64,000 bases of DNA, taken from contig CM028378.1 in assembly GCA_013146195.2 (NCBI GenBank), positions 11,585,350 through 11,649,349 on the forward strand, written 5' to 3'. The position numbers were made by a program, and so were the translations under genes. Positions 10,806 through 23,024 of this stretch are shown here, piece by piece (position 1 is the stretch's first letter; every line of letters starts with the position of its first letter). This stretch comes from Codonopsis lanceolata. Taxonomy: Eukaryota > Streptophyta > Magnoliopsida > Asterales > Campanulaceae. The notes below the pieces were generated by a model that searched no databases, had not been told where the DNA came from, and saw only the letters and a program-made list of their open reading frames with translations.

Positions 10806-12213
10806 TTGTCTAGGTTAGAATTTTCACCCTTGCTTGAACGTCAATTTCTTGATGACCCTGTCCCCATAAATGACAATTTTCCTGATGAACAACTCTTGAC
10901 CATTAAAGATTCTGACCCTTGGTATGCTGATTTTGTCAACTACTATGTGTCTGATACCATTAATCCAGATTTTGATCATTACGAAAAGAAGAAGTTTTTG
11001 GCGGAAACAAAAAATTATTTTTGGGAAGCTCCTCATTTATATAAAATTTGTTTTGATTCTTTAATAAGAAGATCTATTCCTGAAAAAGACCAACAAGATA
11101 TCATGGAATTTTGCCATGGATATTCTTGTGGAGGTCATTTCAGTGGTAACAAAACTACTCGAAAAATTTTACAATCAGGCCTGTATTGGCCTACTGTTTT
11201 TAGAGATTGTGAACTGTTTTATAAACATGTGACAAATGTCAAAGAATAGGTGGTATAGGAAAGAGAAACGAGATGCCCTTACATATTAATTTGGTAGTTG
11301 AAATTTTTTACGTTTGGGGTATTGATTTTATGGGTCCCTTCCCTATGTCAAATAATTGTGAGTATATTCTAGTAGCAGTTGATTATGTTTCTAAATGGAT
11401 AGAAGCAGTAGCAACCAAGACTAATGATGGAAAAACAGTAGTCAAGTTTGTAGAGGATTTATTTGCTAGATATGGAGTCTCTAAGGCCGTAATAAGTGAC
11501 CAAGGAACTCATTTTACCAATAAGTTGTTAAATAATGTTCTTAGAAAGCACGGTGTAACTCACAAGTTAGCTACACCTTATCATCCACAAACATCCGGAC
11601 AAGTAGAAGTAAGCAATAGGCAAATAAAAGCAGTATTAGAAAAGACTGTTAGGCCTAATCGTAAAGATTGAGAATCTAAACTCAAGGATGCTTTATGGGC
11701 ATACCGAACTACTTTTAAGACACCCATAGGAATGAGTCCATATAGAATGGTATATAGCAAAGCTTGTCATTTACCAGTTGAGATTGAGCATAAAGCCTAT
11801 TGGGCTGTTAAAGAATTGAATTTAGATTTAACATTGGCCGGAGAAGAAAGATTGTTTCAGTTAAATGAGTTAGAAGAGCATAGGTTAAATTCGTATGAAA
11901 ATGCAAAGACATATAAAGAAAAGACCAAGAAATATCATGACATAGGGTTAGACAACAAAATGTTTCATCCAGGTATGAAAGTGTTACTGTTTAATTCAAG
12001 ATTAAGGCTATTCCCCGGAAAGTAAAAATCTAAATGGTGCGGCCCTTTAGAATTGTGCAATTTATCCTCAAGGGCCGTTGATATACAAAACCCCAAAAAT
12101 AATGAAGTGTTTAAAGTTAATGGACACCGACTCAAGCCATATTTTGAGCCGATGTCAGTCGAACGAACAATCGAGTTAATCCGTTTCGCTGACAATGAAC
12201 CACCCCGAGATTA
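10806..12213 (+). pseudogene. Athila integrase
   Basis: Inserts element cDNA into the genome. The N-terminal zinc-binding region reads CHGYSCGGHFSGNKT and ILQSGLYWPTVF, with the final Cys pair lost to a frameshift near 11240. The catalytic core shows WGIDFMGPFPMS (first Asp), VISDQGTHFTNK (second Asp) and GQVEVSNRQIK (Glu), so the DDE triad is kept. A TGA at 11669-11671 replaces an expected Trp (TGG) before ESKLKDALWAYRT. The C-terminal part continues with KACHLPVEIEHKAYWA to FHPGMKVLLFNSRL, a stop at about 12023, then GHRLKPYFE and the natural stop after NEPPRD. Confidence 0.92.
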
Positions 12214-12550
12214 GGCTTGCAGTTTGGTTGAACCAAAGACGTTAAACAAAGGCACTAAGTGGGAGGCAACCCACTATTTTGAAAGTTATTTGTTATTTAG
12301 TCAGTTTAAAAATGCTTTTCTTTGTTAAATTTAATTTTTGGACATTTAATTTCTACATTTAATATGCCAAAATTCAAGTTTGGGGGAGAAAAACATCTTA
12401 GTGTTGTAGTTATTTGTTACTAATAATTTTAGTTTAGAATTTTTGTTTAAGTTTTTACATACAAGAAATATCCAAGACATAACGGAAGTTAACGGATGGG
12501 CTAAAAATGCAAACTGCTGAAAAGTATTGAAAGAAAAACAAGAAGGAAGA
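12214..12550 (+). other. Athila post-pol non-coding tail
   Basis: Holds GGCACTAAGTGGGAGGCAACCCAC (about 12251-12274; given here in two parts: GGCACTAAGTGG and GAGGCAACCCAC) and, further on, CAAGTTTGGGGGAG (about 12373-12386), both common just after integrase in Athila-like elements. The sequence is AT-rich with no ORF and stops at the SIRE LTR, so the env-like region and 3' LTR are missing. Confidence 0.7.
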
Positions 12551-13804
12551 TGTGGGTCCCAATGAGCACAATAATAAGCTAGAAGGGGGGGGGGTTGAAT
12601 AGCTTATTAACACTTTAAAACTTTTAAAGTAAGTTCCTTGAAAGTTACTTGCAATCTATGAAAAGAATCAAGTAGCGGAAGACCTTCAAGAAAATTGTTC
12701 AGTGTCCGCCGATAAGGACTACCTAGACCTTTTACGATTACTTAAGTTCTCACTGAAATGGATAATATAAACAATGAAATTAAGCAGCTTCAATAAATAG
12801 AGACAGTAAAGGAAATAACACAAGTATTTTGGGATGGTTCACACTATAATGAGTGCTACGCCCACCACCAAGGCGATCAACCTTGGATTTAAATTGTGCA
12901 CTATGTTTTCCACTTAGATCAATTACAAAGAATATCCCTAATGGATCGTGTACAAAAATATTAACTTGTGTTTGGGTGTAGGGAATTAAATATATGTAAA
13001 TACAAGATATTTAATTAGATGCGTAAGTATAGTTAATGGAAGTAAACAACAAGAAGAATAAAATAATAAATGTTGAAGAGCGACTTCTTGTTGTTGACGA
13101 GGACTTCTAGATCTGTTGAGGATCTATTGAATGCACCGGTGAAAGACTTGGAGTTGTGTAGATTCAGAGCAATTCTTTAAGTGTTCGATTGATTCATACG
13201 CTTGTCTCTTTGTTCCAGCCTTCAATGGCGTATTTAAAGCAGTGCACTTCAAAAGATCCGTTGGAGAAGACGAAGACTTCAACAGCTCTATTCATAAATG
13301 CATTAAATGCATGGGGCTGTCAGTCAAGGAATTTCGTCTTCACAGATATCTAGAGCAGATAATCATTTCTGAGATCTTAAAAAAGGTGGGCGATTTGGTG
13401 TCAGATCTAAGAGATGAAGCAGAAAGTAGGGGGACATTTTTTGCTTTCAGCTCAGAGCAAAAAGTATTCTCGCTGAAAGTTGCTTTCGGCTTGACATGTC
13501 GAATGACTTGGATTAATTCAAATAATATATGGGAATAATTTGAATTAATCCAGGCTAGCTTTGATCCGAGAGAGGACACGTAGAAGCGCATCACCGGACA
13601 CGAGGTCTACCGATCTTAAGCTTTGAGCGGTCTTCAGGTGAAGCCGAGAAAGGGTCTTCCGCTGAACCCGAAAAAGTCCTACAAAAACTATACAAGGCAA
13701 AGTTCTATACACGTTGCCACGCTAATCGATACGCCCGATTAGCCATCGAAGTATAAAACTAATGTAATGTCTCGATCGATATAAATTTAACATAAGAATC
13801 AACA
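12551..13804 (-). mobile_element. 3' LTR of the SIRE-type element
   Basis: Plus-strand ends are TGTGGGTCCCAATGAG (12551) and GAATCAACA (13804), i.e. TG...CA on the minus strand. Length 1254 bp. It matches 23025-23679 in the same orientation, with many small differences. A G run (about 12585-12594) lies near one end, and TATTTAAA-like sequence near 13231 fits a minus-strand TATA. Confidence 0.9.
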
Positions 13805-13820
13805 ATCTCCTCCTATTTAT
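13805..13820 (-). other. Polypurine tract of the SIRE-type element
   Basis: The complement reads AAATAGGAGGAGAT immediately before the 3' LTR; a near-identical tract precedes the LTR at 61960. Confidence 0.8.
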
Positions 13821-14203
13821 ATCTGGTCATCATTACTACAAATGAGGGTTTTAAAACAAGCTATTTAATAGATAATAGCATGTCTGAGAATTTTTATATA
13901 TATTACGTAATCGGTAGACATGCCTCTATTAAACAGAATAATACCTCAGATGCAAGGGACTAATCTAAGTGCATACAAGAATAAGAGAGTCAAAGAATAG
14001 CACACAGATCAGCAGCAGTTTAAATTAATTTAAACTGAATGTTTAAATTCTAATTTAGATAAACAATAAAGCAAAGACAGAATTTAAACAATATAATTTT
14101 TGATAAAACAAGTAATCATCGTATTCATAAACAAGATGTTTACATTTGTGAAGTTTTCAAAAATAAGATAGATACAAAGGAAAGGGAAGAAAAGATACAA
14201 AAG

Positions 14204-16793
14204 CTACCAAGGTCTTTTCCCTTTGCCTTTGTCTGCAGCCTCCTTTTCTCTTCTTTCTCGCTCTAGCTCTTCCAATCTTCTTTGGTATTCGGCATCTGCA
14301 TCAGTTGGAGGTCCGTGGAACGAGAACGGTAGTCCAGATTCTTCTTCACGAAGACGCCGTTTCTCTTCCATCGATTCTCGTTGATAGATCTCATTTGTTT
14401 CTCCTCCGTGATGGCCAGATCACGATCCCGGTTGGCATTCATAACGTCATGAGCAGAGTTTCGAGCGAGGTTGTTGAGTTCCATAATAGGAGTACGATCG
14501 TGACTGAGATGGAGAGTGATGGCGTGGAATAGCTCGTAGAAAATGGAACCTATGATACGGCAGCCTTCATCTCGTTGAGCTGCGATGTTGATCTTGACAT
14601 CGGTGAAGTCGTGTCGCATCTGCATCTGTCCAAAGCGAGTCCGCACATCCTCTTGAAATGCCGAAGATTATTGCGCCCGATCGTCGGCTTTGGCAGTCGC
14701 TAGTAGCGTAGATATGCTTGTGAGCTCGCCTAGCAGCCGGTAGATGGCATCTAGCCGAAAAACTTCAAAGATTGGCCGGTGATTGGAAGTAGATGCTTGG
14801 CCAATGTGAATGGTGTCGGCAGAGGCAGATTCTGCAGGCCTGAAGGGCTGTTGAAGAGGGGGAGTTCTGGAGGCGGAAGAAGAAGAGTCTTGGGTAGGTA
14901 TGGTTTTGGTGGAAGAGGAAATGGTTTTTGGGGAGGGTGGAGGTAGAGTTGGTGGGGAATCCGGTTCCATATCGTGTCGAATTTTCACCGATGTGGGAGG
15001 ATTGGGAATGGGTTCGGTAGAGAACCGTAAAGACGAGGTGGTAGAATAGGAATTTTGGTTTTGGAAGGGAAGGTTGAGGAGGTTGATGAGAAGAGGTGAA
15101 TAGATCTGCTACTGACGAAAGTTCGAAGAGGAACTTGGCAGCAGCAGGGTCTAAGGGTTGTGGTGTGGTTGAAGAGGTTGGTTGGAATTGGGGTGGTGAG
15201 GAAGGTGTGGATGGGTCAGGTGAGTAGTTAAAGGGTGGGAGGAGGAGTTGGGGTTGGCTCCTCCCGATTTTGAGGCTCCTTGGGATAGACTCCTCAGGAG
15301 GTGGTGAATTCCTCCGAGTAGATGACTCGGGAGGAATAGAGAAGAAGGGTTGATAGGTAAGGTTTGGGCTCGGTAGAGGTAGTTGGTTGGTGGGCGGTAG
15401 AGGGTTGGGTAAGTACCGGTAGCTCTCCTTTTCTTCTTCGAATAGGAGACTCACCGCTTCATCGGTAGAGGTTGGAGGGATCGCTGGCTGGTCTTCAAAG
15501 GTTTTACTGAAGTTTCCTTCGCTTTGGTTTGGGAGTGGAGTGCGGGCAGAGGTGGTGAAGGTGGTTGGCTGGATTGGGTAGAAGGCTTGGCTTGGGTAGA
15601 TGGAGGAGAGGAATGGCTAGATTGGCCTGGTGCCATCTTCTTCTGGCCTTCCTTCATCTCCTTACGGATCCACTTGGCCTGATCCTCTTCAGTTGGAGGT
15701 GCCACTTCCGGCCTTGTCTTCTTGGCTTTGCCTTTGGCTGCTAATTTGGACCTTATCGCCAGCCTCGCCTCATCGCCGGACCTTTGGCCTTTAGATGGAT
15801 GCCCGTGGCCACTTGTTCATCAAACTTGGCGAGGCCTTTTGAAGGTCTTGCTTGCGGCCTACATGTGCTTCCATATTGAAGCGGGTGACCAAGATAGGTG
15901 CGTGCTTGGCCACTTTGTCAAGAGAGACCGGCGGTAGACCTGCATCCGGCGCTTGTTCTCGTATTCGGTGTATTTACTTGAAAAACGAGGATGTGAGTTG
16001 TTTGTCCTTGGCCACCGTATACAACTCATCTTCTTTCAAAGAAGAGTTGATGGTCGCATCATCCCTTAAGAGGGCATTGATCGCCTCGACGAAGGGGGCG
16101 TTTGCAAGTGGGGTTGCTTTTTGCTTTCTCCACCCACTTGCTTTTAGCTCGTTGAAGATGATGAGCCCCGAGTTGAGACGAAGTAGAAATACAAAGACGG
16201 GTCGATTGATCTGGCCAAGAAAACATGTCATGTGCTCCACTCTTGAATAGAAGCCCCTTGTCTAGAAGGTGGCCGGTGCAAGAGACGCCAAGAGGGAACA
16301 AGTTTCGAGCATCTTCCCTTGAGGCTCCCGGAGAGTGTCTACTCCCTCATGGCTTCCTGGCATGTAAAGCCTCACCGTGGTTGCTTTGAAATAGCTCCTC
16401 CGTAATGCACGCCAATTATGGTGGAAATAGATTTGGCGGTGACGGAGATGGGGCGGCCTCGAATCCACCCACGAAGAGCGCCAGTGCATGAGCTCCATTC
16501 GTTGATAAAATTCTTCTCGCCAGAAGATATTGTAAGTTTTGTCGTTGAGGCGTAAGAGGGGCGAGAATCCCGAGGCGTCCATATCCTCGCAAGCTTTGAC
16601 TCGGCGGCTATAGAATTGATTGACGAAGGTCAATGCACATGCCAGAATGTATAGCTTTGGGTCCACAAATGACAATGATGTCATGAGCGGCGGGATAGAT
16701 GGGATATCTTGGAAGATTGATATTTGAACCGGGAGGAATGACATTTTCGTGGTCAAAAGCCTTCCCGGCGCTTAGATTTTGAAGTTCTTGCAT
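14204..16793 (-). pseudogene. ORF3 (env-like position) of the SIRE-type element
   Basis: Long reading downstream of pol, in the position of the env-like ORF of SIRE/Maximus elements. Broken pieces in order: start MQELQNLSAGKAFDHEN (16793), a globular part (16756-16262) with SFVDPKLYILACALTFVNQF, ASGFSPLLRLNDKTYN and VRLYMPGSHEGVD, a second part (16240-15974), a Pro/Ser/Thr/Gln-rich stretch (about 15750-14900), a hydrophobic-heptad region near 14780-14450, and a highly charged coiled-coil-like tail RRLEELERERREKEAADKGK ending at TAG 14204-14206. I recognise no domain and see no clear signal peptide or membrane anchor. At least five frameshifts or stops interrupt it. The second element at 62420-64000 has the same C-terminal layout. 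Confidence 0.65.
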
Positions 16794-17430
16794 GAAAGAA
16801 AAACATAATAAAATTTAGGGCTTTTCATCTAGACATCTAAACAAGTAGGAATTTCAAAGTTTTTCAAAATAAATTGAAATTTTTGAAGCAAAAACTTGAA
16901 ACCCTAGAATGTTTAGAGAAACTACACTCGAGAAAAACATAACAGAAGTTTTCATAAGAATGAACAATGAATGAGCAAAAACGACTGTTAGTATTCAGGA
17001 TTATAACAACAACAATGGCGAATCATGTAATAAACTCGAAAATGACTGTATAGAATTCCAAAAGGATTTTAAGTTGATACTTGAAATGCGAGAGCGATTA
17101 CATAGAAAATTTCGAGTAGAGTAGAGAGAAGCGTACCATTGTTGAAGATGAGAAGAAGAAACAAGAAGAAGAACGAGAATTTGCAGAAAGTAGTTACTCA
17201 GAGAGAGAGAGAGAGAAAGTTTCTGTTCAAAGGGTTTCGTAAAGTTTGGAAATGACGGTTCGAGGACTATTTAAAGGCGAGAAAATATCAGTTTTGAAAG
17301 AGCGGGAACTTAAGATATTTTCTTAAGTACCAAATTTCGTCCTGAACCCCTTTTATTGCTTTGGAAACCTTTTTAACAGAAATAGACTAAGTAAGAGTAC
17401 TAACCTTTAGGTCTTTCGGTAAAGGAGAAC
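16794..17430 (-). promoter_or_regulatory. Possible separate promoter and leader for ORF3
   Basis: Non-coding stretch between pol and ORF3. On the minus strand a TATA-like CCTTTAAATA (17268-17277) is followed by a (CT)n leader (about 17195-17217), then ACAATG with GTACGC at 17139-17131. A TTTCATGCAAG acceptor-like site lies at 16787-16797 beside the ORF3 start. A 350 bp leader intron (16787-17136) is possible, but joining these sites does not give an open frame, so this is tentative. Confidence 0.35.
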
Positions 17431-17960
17431 TTACGTCTTCCGAATTAGACTAATCTTGGGTCTACCGGGTATGAAAGAAACATTAACATAAAATTTTAAA
17501 ATTAAGCGAGGATCAATCATACCAAGATTTCTCCTTAAATAAGCAAACCCGGTGGCATCCGGTGGTTTTGTGAGAATGTCGCCAATTGATGCTCGCTTGG
17601 AACATATTCCATCGATGTTACCTTTTTCCACATGATCTTTGAGAAAATGATAACGAATATCAATGTGCTTTGTCTTTGAATGCATCATTTGGATTTTTGG
17701 AGGCGAGATAGCAGATGTGTTGTCACACATGATTGGGCGGTTCTTTTCGGTCTTGATGTTGTAGTCCACTAGTTGTTGCTTCATCCATAGCAATTGAGAG
17801 CAACTGCTTGCAAAGCAATATATTCTCGCTACGTGGTTGAGTTTGCCAGCGATCCTTGTTTCTTGCAAGACCATGAGGCAGTCTGCTTTCAAGAAATTGA
17901 CAAGTCCCACCGGTGCTTCTTACGCCACTTTCAAGTCGCATAATCGCATCCGAGTATCCA
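17431..17960 (-). pseudogene. SIRE-type RNase H
   Basis: C-terminal domain of pol. The readable frame (17910-17431) gives SSCSQLLWMKQQLVDYNI, CDNTSAIS (catalytic Asp), SKTKHIDIRYHFLKDHVEKG and LRRNLGMIDP, the copia RNase H order. The AEAEY segment is disrupted by a frameshift near 17830. The pol stop is close to 17431. Confidence 0.88.
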
Positions 17961-17999
17961 ACTAAATTGAAGTTGTTGGATTTTGAATACCGATGCCTA

Positions 18000-19400
18000 G
18001 ATTTGTTGTTTTTGAAACATATCCGATGATACGCTTTGGCGGCAAAGAAGCAAATGTGACTCCTTTGATCTCGCCTCGAAATCTAGCACAAAACACAAAC
18101 AAAGAAACATAATGCACAAACACAAGCGACAAACATAATGTCGTGTCTACTAGCGAAGGTAAAGAAGTGAACCTATGATTCCTCGATACTTGGTCATGTT
18201 CTCTTGCTTTCCCTTTTCATCTTTGTCAAGATGGCGGTCGGTAGACATTGGAGTTTCAAATCCTTTGGTGAATCAAGACCAAATTTCTTGATAAGATCCT
18301 TTCATATTTGGTTTGGTGATGAAGATTCCGTCCTAAGTCCGTTGTATCGCAGCCCTAGAAAATAGGTAAGTTCACCCATCATGCTCATCTCGAACTTGCT
18401 TTGCATCGCTTCTCGAATCTTTTGCACGCTTTGGTTAGTTGATCCAAAGATGATGTCGCCCACATAGATTTGTACCGAAGAGAATGGCCTTTGTGCTTGA
18501 GGATGAATAAAGTAGTGTCGATTCTTCCTCTCACGAATCCTTGTTCAATTAAGAACTTGGATAGAGTTTCATACCAAGCTCTAGGAGCTTGCTTCAGTAG
18601 AGAGCTTTCTTGAGTCGGTAGACGTGGTCCAGCTTTGTCCGAGTTGACAAACCCCGGAGGTTGTTCCACGATACAATTTCTTGAAGATCACCATTCGTAA
18701 AGGCACTCTTAACATCCATCCGATACACTTTGAAGTCCATGAACGAGGCATAAGCTAGAAAGATTCTCGATTGCTTCTAGTCTAGCAACAGAGCAAAAGT
18801 TTCATCAAAGTCAATTCCTTCTTCCGTCGGTAGCCCCGAGCAACCAATCTAGCTTTGTTTCGGTGACATTTCCATCTTCATCTCTTTTATTTCGAATACC
18901 CACTTGGTGCCGATGACTGGATGATCGGTCTTTGAACTAAGCTCCACACCTTACATCTTTCAAACTGGTTCACTTCTTCTTGCATAGCTTCAATCCAGCT
19001 TATGATCTTCGATGGCTTCATCAATCTTCTTTGGTTCGAGTTCCGATACAAATGCGTAAGCAAACAAAGTTTCTTCTCGAACCTTATTTCGCATTTCTCG
19101 TGGAACTCAGTATTGAGATCACCAATGATTTGAGAAATGGGATGATCTTTTGCTTCAATAATAGTTGGAGGAAGATCACTTCGTGGATTCTTCCCTTAAG
19201 AATTCTTGAGTTGGTTGAGAAGGAGATTCACCAAAATCTGTTCGGAAGAAATAGAGTCTTCAAAACTTTCATTTTCTCGTGAACAAGAAGGATGAGAGAT
19301 CTCAGTAAAGGTGCTTGGGGTAAAAACAGAAGAGATGGGTTCAGTGGTCAGATGAGTTGTTATCGGTATCGGTAGAGGTCTTTCTACCGTGAAGGGTTAC
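18000..19400 (-). pseudogene. SIRE-type reverse transcriptase, catalytic Asp changed
   Basis: Readable pieces on the minus strand include FKVYRMDVKSAFTNG-like sequence around 18740-18690 in mixed frames, then EQPPGFVNSDKAG, LLKQAPRAWYETLSKFL and DTTLFILKHKG in 18669-18480, then VQIYVGDIIFGSTNQ near 18440-18484. The active-site box is YVGD rather than YVDD: a GGC codon stands where GAC is expected. MMGELTYFLGLR follows. Frameshifts occur about every 100-300 bp. Confidence 0.85.
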
Positions 19401-19413
19401 CGATAATGGGATC

Positions 19414-20800
19414 TCAGCTTTGTGCTTTCGATAAGGATTGGAAGTAGATGTTGTATTTGTACTGCCTCATCATTATCGTAATCATTAGCAACGCTCGAGC
19501 CATTCTAGGCTCTAACAAGTCATATTCATCAAAAGAAACATGCACGTATTCTAAGATTTTTAAGTTAGATTTATCGAAAATGCGAAATGCTTTTAATGTT
19601 TGAATACCCTGTGAAAAATTCCTTCGTCGATTTTGCATCAAATTTTCCTCTATACTCTTTTCCATTGTAAAGAATAAAACATTTACACCGAAGATTTTAA
19701 GAAATCCAATGTTTGGGATCTTCCTCTCATATTTCATATGGAGTTTTATTATGAAACTTGTTTACCGGATCTATTCTGGGTAAAGCAAGCGGTAAGATTG
19801 ATCGCCGCCTGCAAATACTTCGGAAGTTTAGCTTCGCCAAAGATTGTTCTAGCCGCTCAATCGTTGTTCTGTTTCTTCCGCTCAGCCTACACCATTTTGT
19901 TGAGGAGTACACGGCGGCGAGAAGTTGTGGCCGATCCCATGGTCATCGCAAGATTTTCTACACCATTGTTTTTGAATTCAGTGGCCGTTGTCCGATCTTA
20001 TGTCACAAATGTCTTCAAGCTTTTGAGTTTGAAGTCTTCTAAAAAGTGCAAAGGACTAGATCATATGTTTCATCTTTAGATGTCATAGTTTCAATCCAAG
20101 TGAATCTAGAGTAGTCATCAACTACTACAAGTGTGTACTTGTCTCCCGAAATACCGGGTCGTTGTAATAGGTCCAAAGAGATCCATATGCAGAAGTCAAG
20201 AGGTCCGCTTGTTGATAAAATGACTTTCTTTTAAGGAAGACTTGAAAGTTTTCCTAGTTGACAAGCTTTACAACTTCGTCATGATCGGCAGACACCGTAG
20301 GTAGACCTTGACAAGCCCATTTTTGGAGAGCTTGGAGAGGTGCTTTCAGTTGAGGTGATCGAGACGCTGGCCATAGCCACCTGTCACTAACATTGTTGGC
20401 TACTAGACACGTGCTTGAGAATCTCCCTATTTAAGTCCACTACATGACGCTTGCCTATTGCCTGGCCAAGATTGTAGAGCACGATTCACCGCCTTTGATG
20501 AGGCACCGGTTGAATTGAATTGGCATAGAAGTCCTCTTTGTGCACTGTGATATGCTCGTAAGATTGTGCTTTAAACCACTTACTAGAGAAACTTTGTTGA
20601 TGGAGAGACTTCCTCTAGTAATCGAGCCATATCCAATTGTCTTTCCTCTTGCATTGTCTCCGAAAATAACAGGGGTCCTTTTGCTTCGCCTATATTCAGA
20701 AGAAGACTGCTCCCAACATGTGTCTTGACCACCTGCCTAGGTACCGATGTCTTTGTTTTCTCGATTCTATAGCCATGAAGCATTCTCAAAAAGAGTTAAA
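19414..20800 (-). pseudogene. SIRE-type integrase with GAG-pre-integrase region
   Basis: Broken copia integrase. Around 20080-19740 the minus strand shows SDNGREFKN (an Asp of the DDE core), NKMV.AERK and ERLEQSLAKLNF. Next come NKTPYEI and, in 19737-19414, KIPNIGFLKIFG, KAFRIFDKSNLKILE and HVSFDEYDLLEP, the conserved C-terminal integrase region. Upstream, 20789-20100 holds the pre-integrase region in pieces. Frames change too often for a single model. Confidence 0.8.
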
Positions 20801-21982
20801 GCAAAACAAGGTACCCTTTATTTGGGTCCTAAGGATTAGCAACCTTTGCAACCCATACATGCTTGACCTTGAGAGAACTAGGTCTCTCAGATCTCTGAGT
20901 GAACCTTAGCAGCATTCTGGGTGCCGATGGCCTAAGCAATGGCAAGAATGACATAAATGGAAAGACCATAGAGAACTTGAGAGTCTTCAACCGAAGAGTG
21001 CTTATGATCATTCCTTTTCTTGACATTCATTTTTGGTTCAAATTTTGCTTGTTGATAGACTTAATTGGTTTCTTTCGACTCTTCCTAGGTAGGTTACCAA
21101 TGTACTTAGCTTTAGCTTTTCTGTTGAGAACCTTTTCAGAGGATTCTGAGAATACCTTAAGTTTACTTCAACAAAAGCCTTTGCTCGCTTCATAGACAAA
21201 CTTGATAGTTACCTGCAGAGGCAGTCTACCTGCCGGCCAGACTTTGCCTTGGCATAGTCTGCCTAGACTTCACTTTCTACCGTTACCTTCTATTTCTCAT
21301 TTGAATCATTCATTTTGGCTTTTCCTTTCTCGAGCTTTAGGGTAAACATAGGTGACACTTGAGTAACCGGCCTTGTTTCCCTATATTTCCAAATGTCCGC
21401 TTAGAGAAAGATATATCATTAGCAGCTTGAGGATTCTCCTTTCTTTGACAAGAGATTGTCTAAGAGACACATCCGAATATCCTATGCCTGCTTATCATTG
21501 CTAGATTTTTGGCTTGTATGATTTCTTCAATGCATCCTTGAGCTATTCCAGAGTCAATTGTTTTGCAAGGCAATTTTCTCTAGGTCTAGTCCTTTGATGT
21601 GCTCACAGACAAATCAATTTTGTCATGAAGAAATTTGTTTTCCTTCGCTTGATACTCTTGTTGACAATTTATTGAGAGTTTGAATCTCACCGCCATCAAA
21701 GATTTCTCACCGTGAGTTTCACGCTTCTAGCTTAACATAGGCTACTCTAAAGGAATTAAATTCTTCAAGCATATCCCGATTATCCTTGAGAAGTTCTTCC
21801 TTAATGGCTTATCACCGCCGTTTCATTTTTGTCCAAAGGACTTGGTGAAACTACAACTTCATTTTCGAGTCATAGGTAGGACATGAATCATGAGCTATTA
21901 GCATATGTTAGCTTGCTCACAATCCTCTTCCTCTCTTCGAATCGGCTTAAACCATGTAGCAACCTGTTTATCTTCTATGTCT
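20801..21982 (-). pseudogene. SIRE-type gag end/protease interval (degenerate)
   Basis: Between the gag zinc-knuckle remnant and the pre-integrase region, where copia protease is expected. All frames are fragmented and I could not identify the protease active site. Assigned by position only. Confidence 0.45.
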
Positions 21983-22959
21983 TCACCAACATACCTTTTT
22001 GTTTTTGAAATTTTCTAAACGAGGGTTTTCGGTATGCTTCAATTTGGCTAGGACATTTTGAGGCAAATGACTGTGTTTACGCTTATAACACACAAGCTCT
22101 TCCTTAGATGAGCTTTCACCAATCTTCCCGAAAGGTTGTTGGTGAGTGTTCTTCCTTCCATATTTTGCAAATTTTTGAAAACGCTTTAACAAACATAGCA
22201 AATTGTTCATCGGATAAAAATCATTTTCACCGGAAGAAGTAGAAGGTTTGTTTTCAACAATGATTTCTTCTTGACGGCAGACACAAGCTTGTCTTGCTCT
22301 AGAGCTTGATTAACTTCAAGTTCATAAACCTTTAAACTTATGTAGAGACTACGAAGAGTCATCTCGCTTAAGTTTTTAGATTCTTTCATAGTCTTCACAT
22401 GCCATAAGCTACCTAGAGAGCCTAGAAACCTCATGTTCATTTCTTTTTGTCATATGCTTTTACCAAGAGAAAAGCAACTATTTATTACCTCACCGAATCG
22501 ATCGTGATGCTTGTCTCAAGGTTTTTAGGATCCTTTTGAAAGAATCAAACTGATGTATGTATATTTTTCTGTTGTCTCTGTGTCTTGGTCTCCTTCCAAG
22601 TATTCTACAAGAGCTTCCCACATCTTTCGCAAGTAGCTTGTACATCGAATCACTTGCCGTATGTGCTCTAGAGAGCTGGTGATTATGTTGATTGCTTTGT
22701 CATTAAGTTCTACCAGCCTTTCTATCGCCCTCCGTCCATTCCGATTCTTCTTTAGGAACTTCGCAGGTTTCCCAAAGATGGAGGCTAGAAGATTTGCCTT
22801 CATTGGTACACGCGACCCGCAAAGGACATTTCCATAACTGTTGTCAATAGAGTTCATGAATCTCATTACTTTATCCTTCCATACATCAAAATGACCTTCG
22901 TCCAATATTGGGACGTGGTTAGCATTAGATGTAGGCAGCATATAGTGTGTTTGTGCCAT
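21983..22959 (-). pseudogene. SIRE-type gag
   Basis: Starts at the ATG at 22959, about 50 bp after the primer site. The first frame (22959-22525) has LDEGHFDVWKDKVMRFMNSID, then NDKAINIITSSLEHIRQVIRC and KMWEALVEYLEGDQDTE, the copia gag core. The next frame (22440-22207) has KNLSEMTLRSLYISLKVYEL, and the third (22210-21983) has FAKYGRKN and a worn zinc knuckle VCYKRKHSHLPQN in which Cys and His residues are lost. Two frameshifts. Confidence 0.87.
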
Positions 22960-23008
22960 TATGTCGATCTCTCAAGAGTTTAATCTTGGAAAAACTTGTT
23001 TTGAAAGT

Positions 23009-23024
23009 AAGGCTCGATACCAAT
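23009..23024 (-). other. Primer-binding site (initiator-Met type)
   Basis: The complement reads ATTGGTATCGAGCC directly after the 5' LTR end CCCACA. The canonical plant site is TGGTATCAGAGC, so one base is missing. Confidence 0.85.

Larger units (their letters stand above)
4988..12550 (+). mobile_element. Athila-type Ty3/gypsy retrotransposon, 3' end missing
   Basis: In order: 5' LTR (4988-6304), degenerate tRNA-Asp-type primer site (6311-6327), gag, protease with DLGASINLMP, RT with FMDD, RNase H, integrase, then a non-coding tail cut at 12550 by a minus-strand SIRE LTR. The protease DLGASINLMP signature, the post-integrase GGGAGGCAACCCAC motif and the CAAGTTTGGGGGAG tract are typical of Athila-like plant elements. 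No 3' LTR is present in the window. Every ORF is interrupted. Confidence 0.88.

Noticed and set aside
14765..15454. 229-residue minus-strand ORF rich in Pro and Ser
   Set aside because: Low-complexity reading that overlaps the ORF3 middle in another frame; I treat it as part or shadow of ORF3, not as a separate gene.
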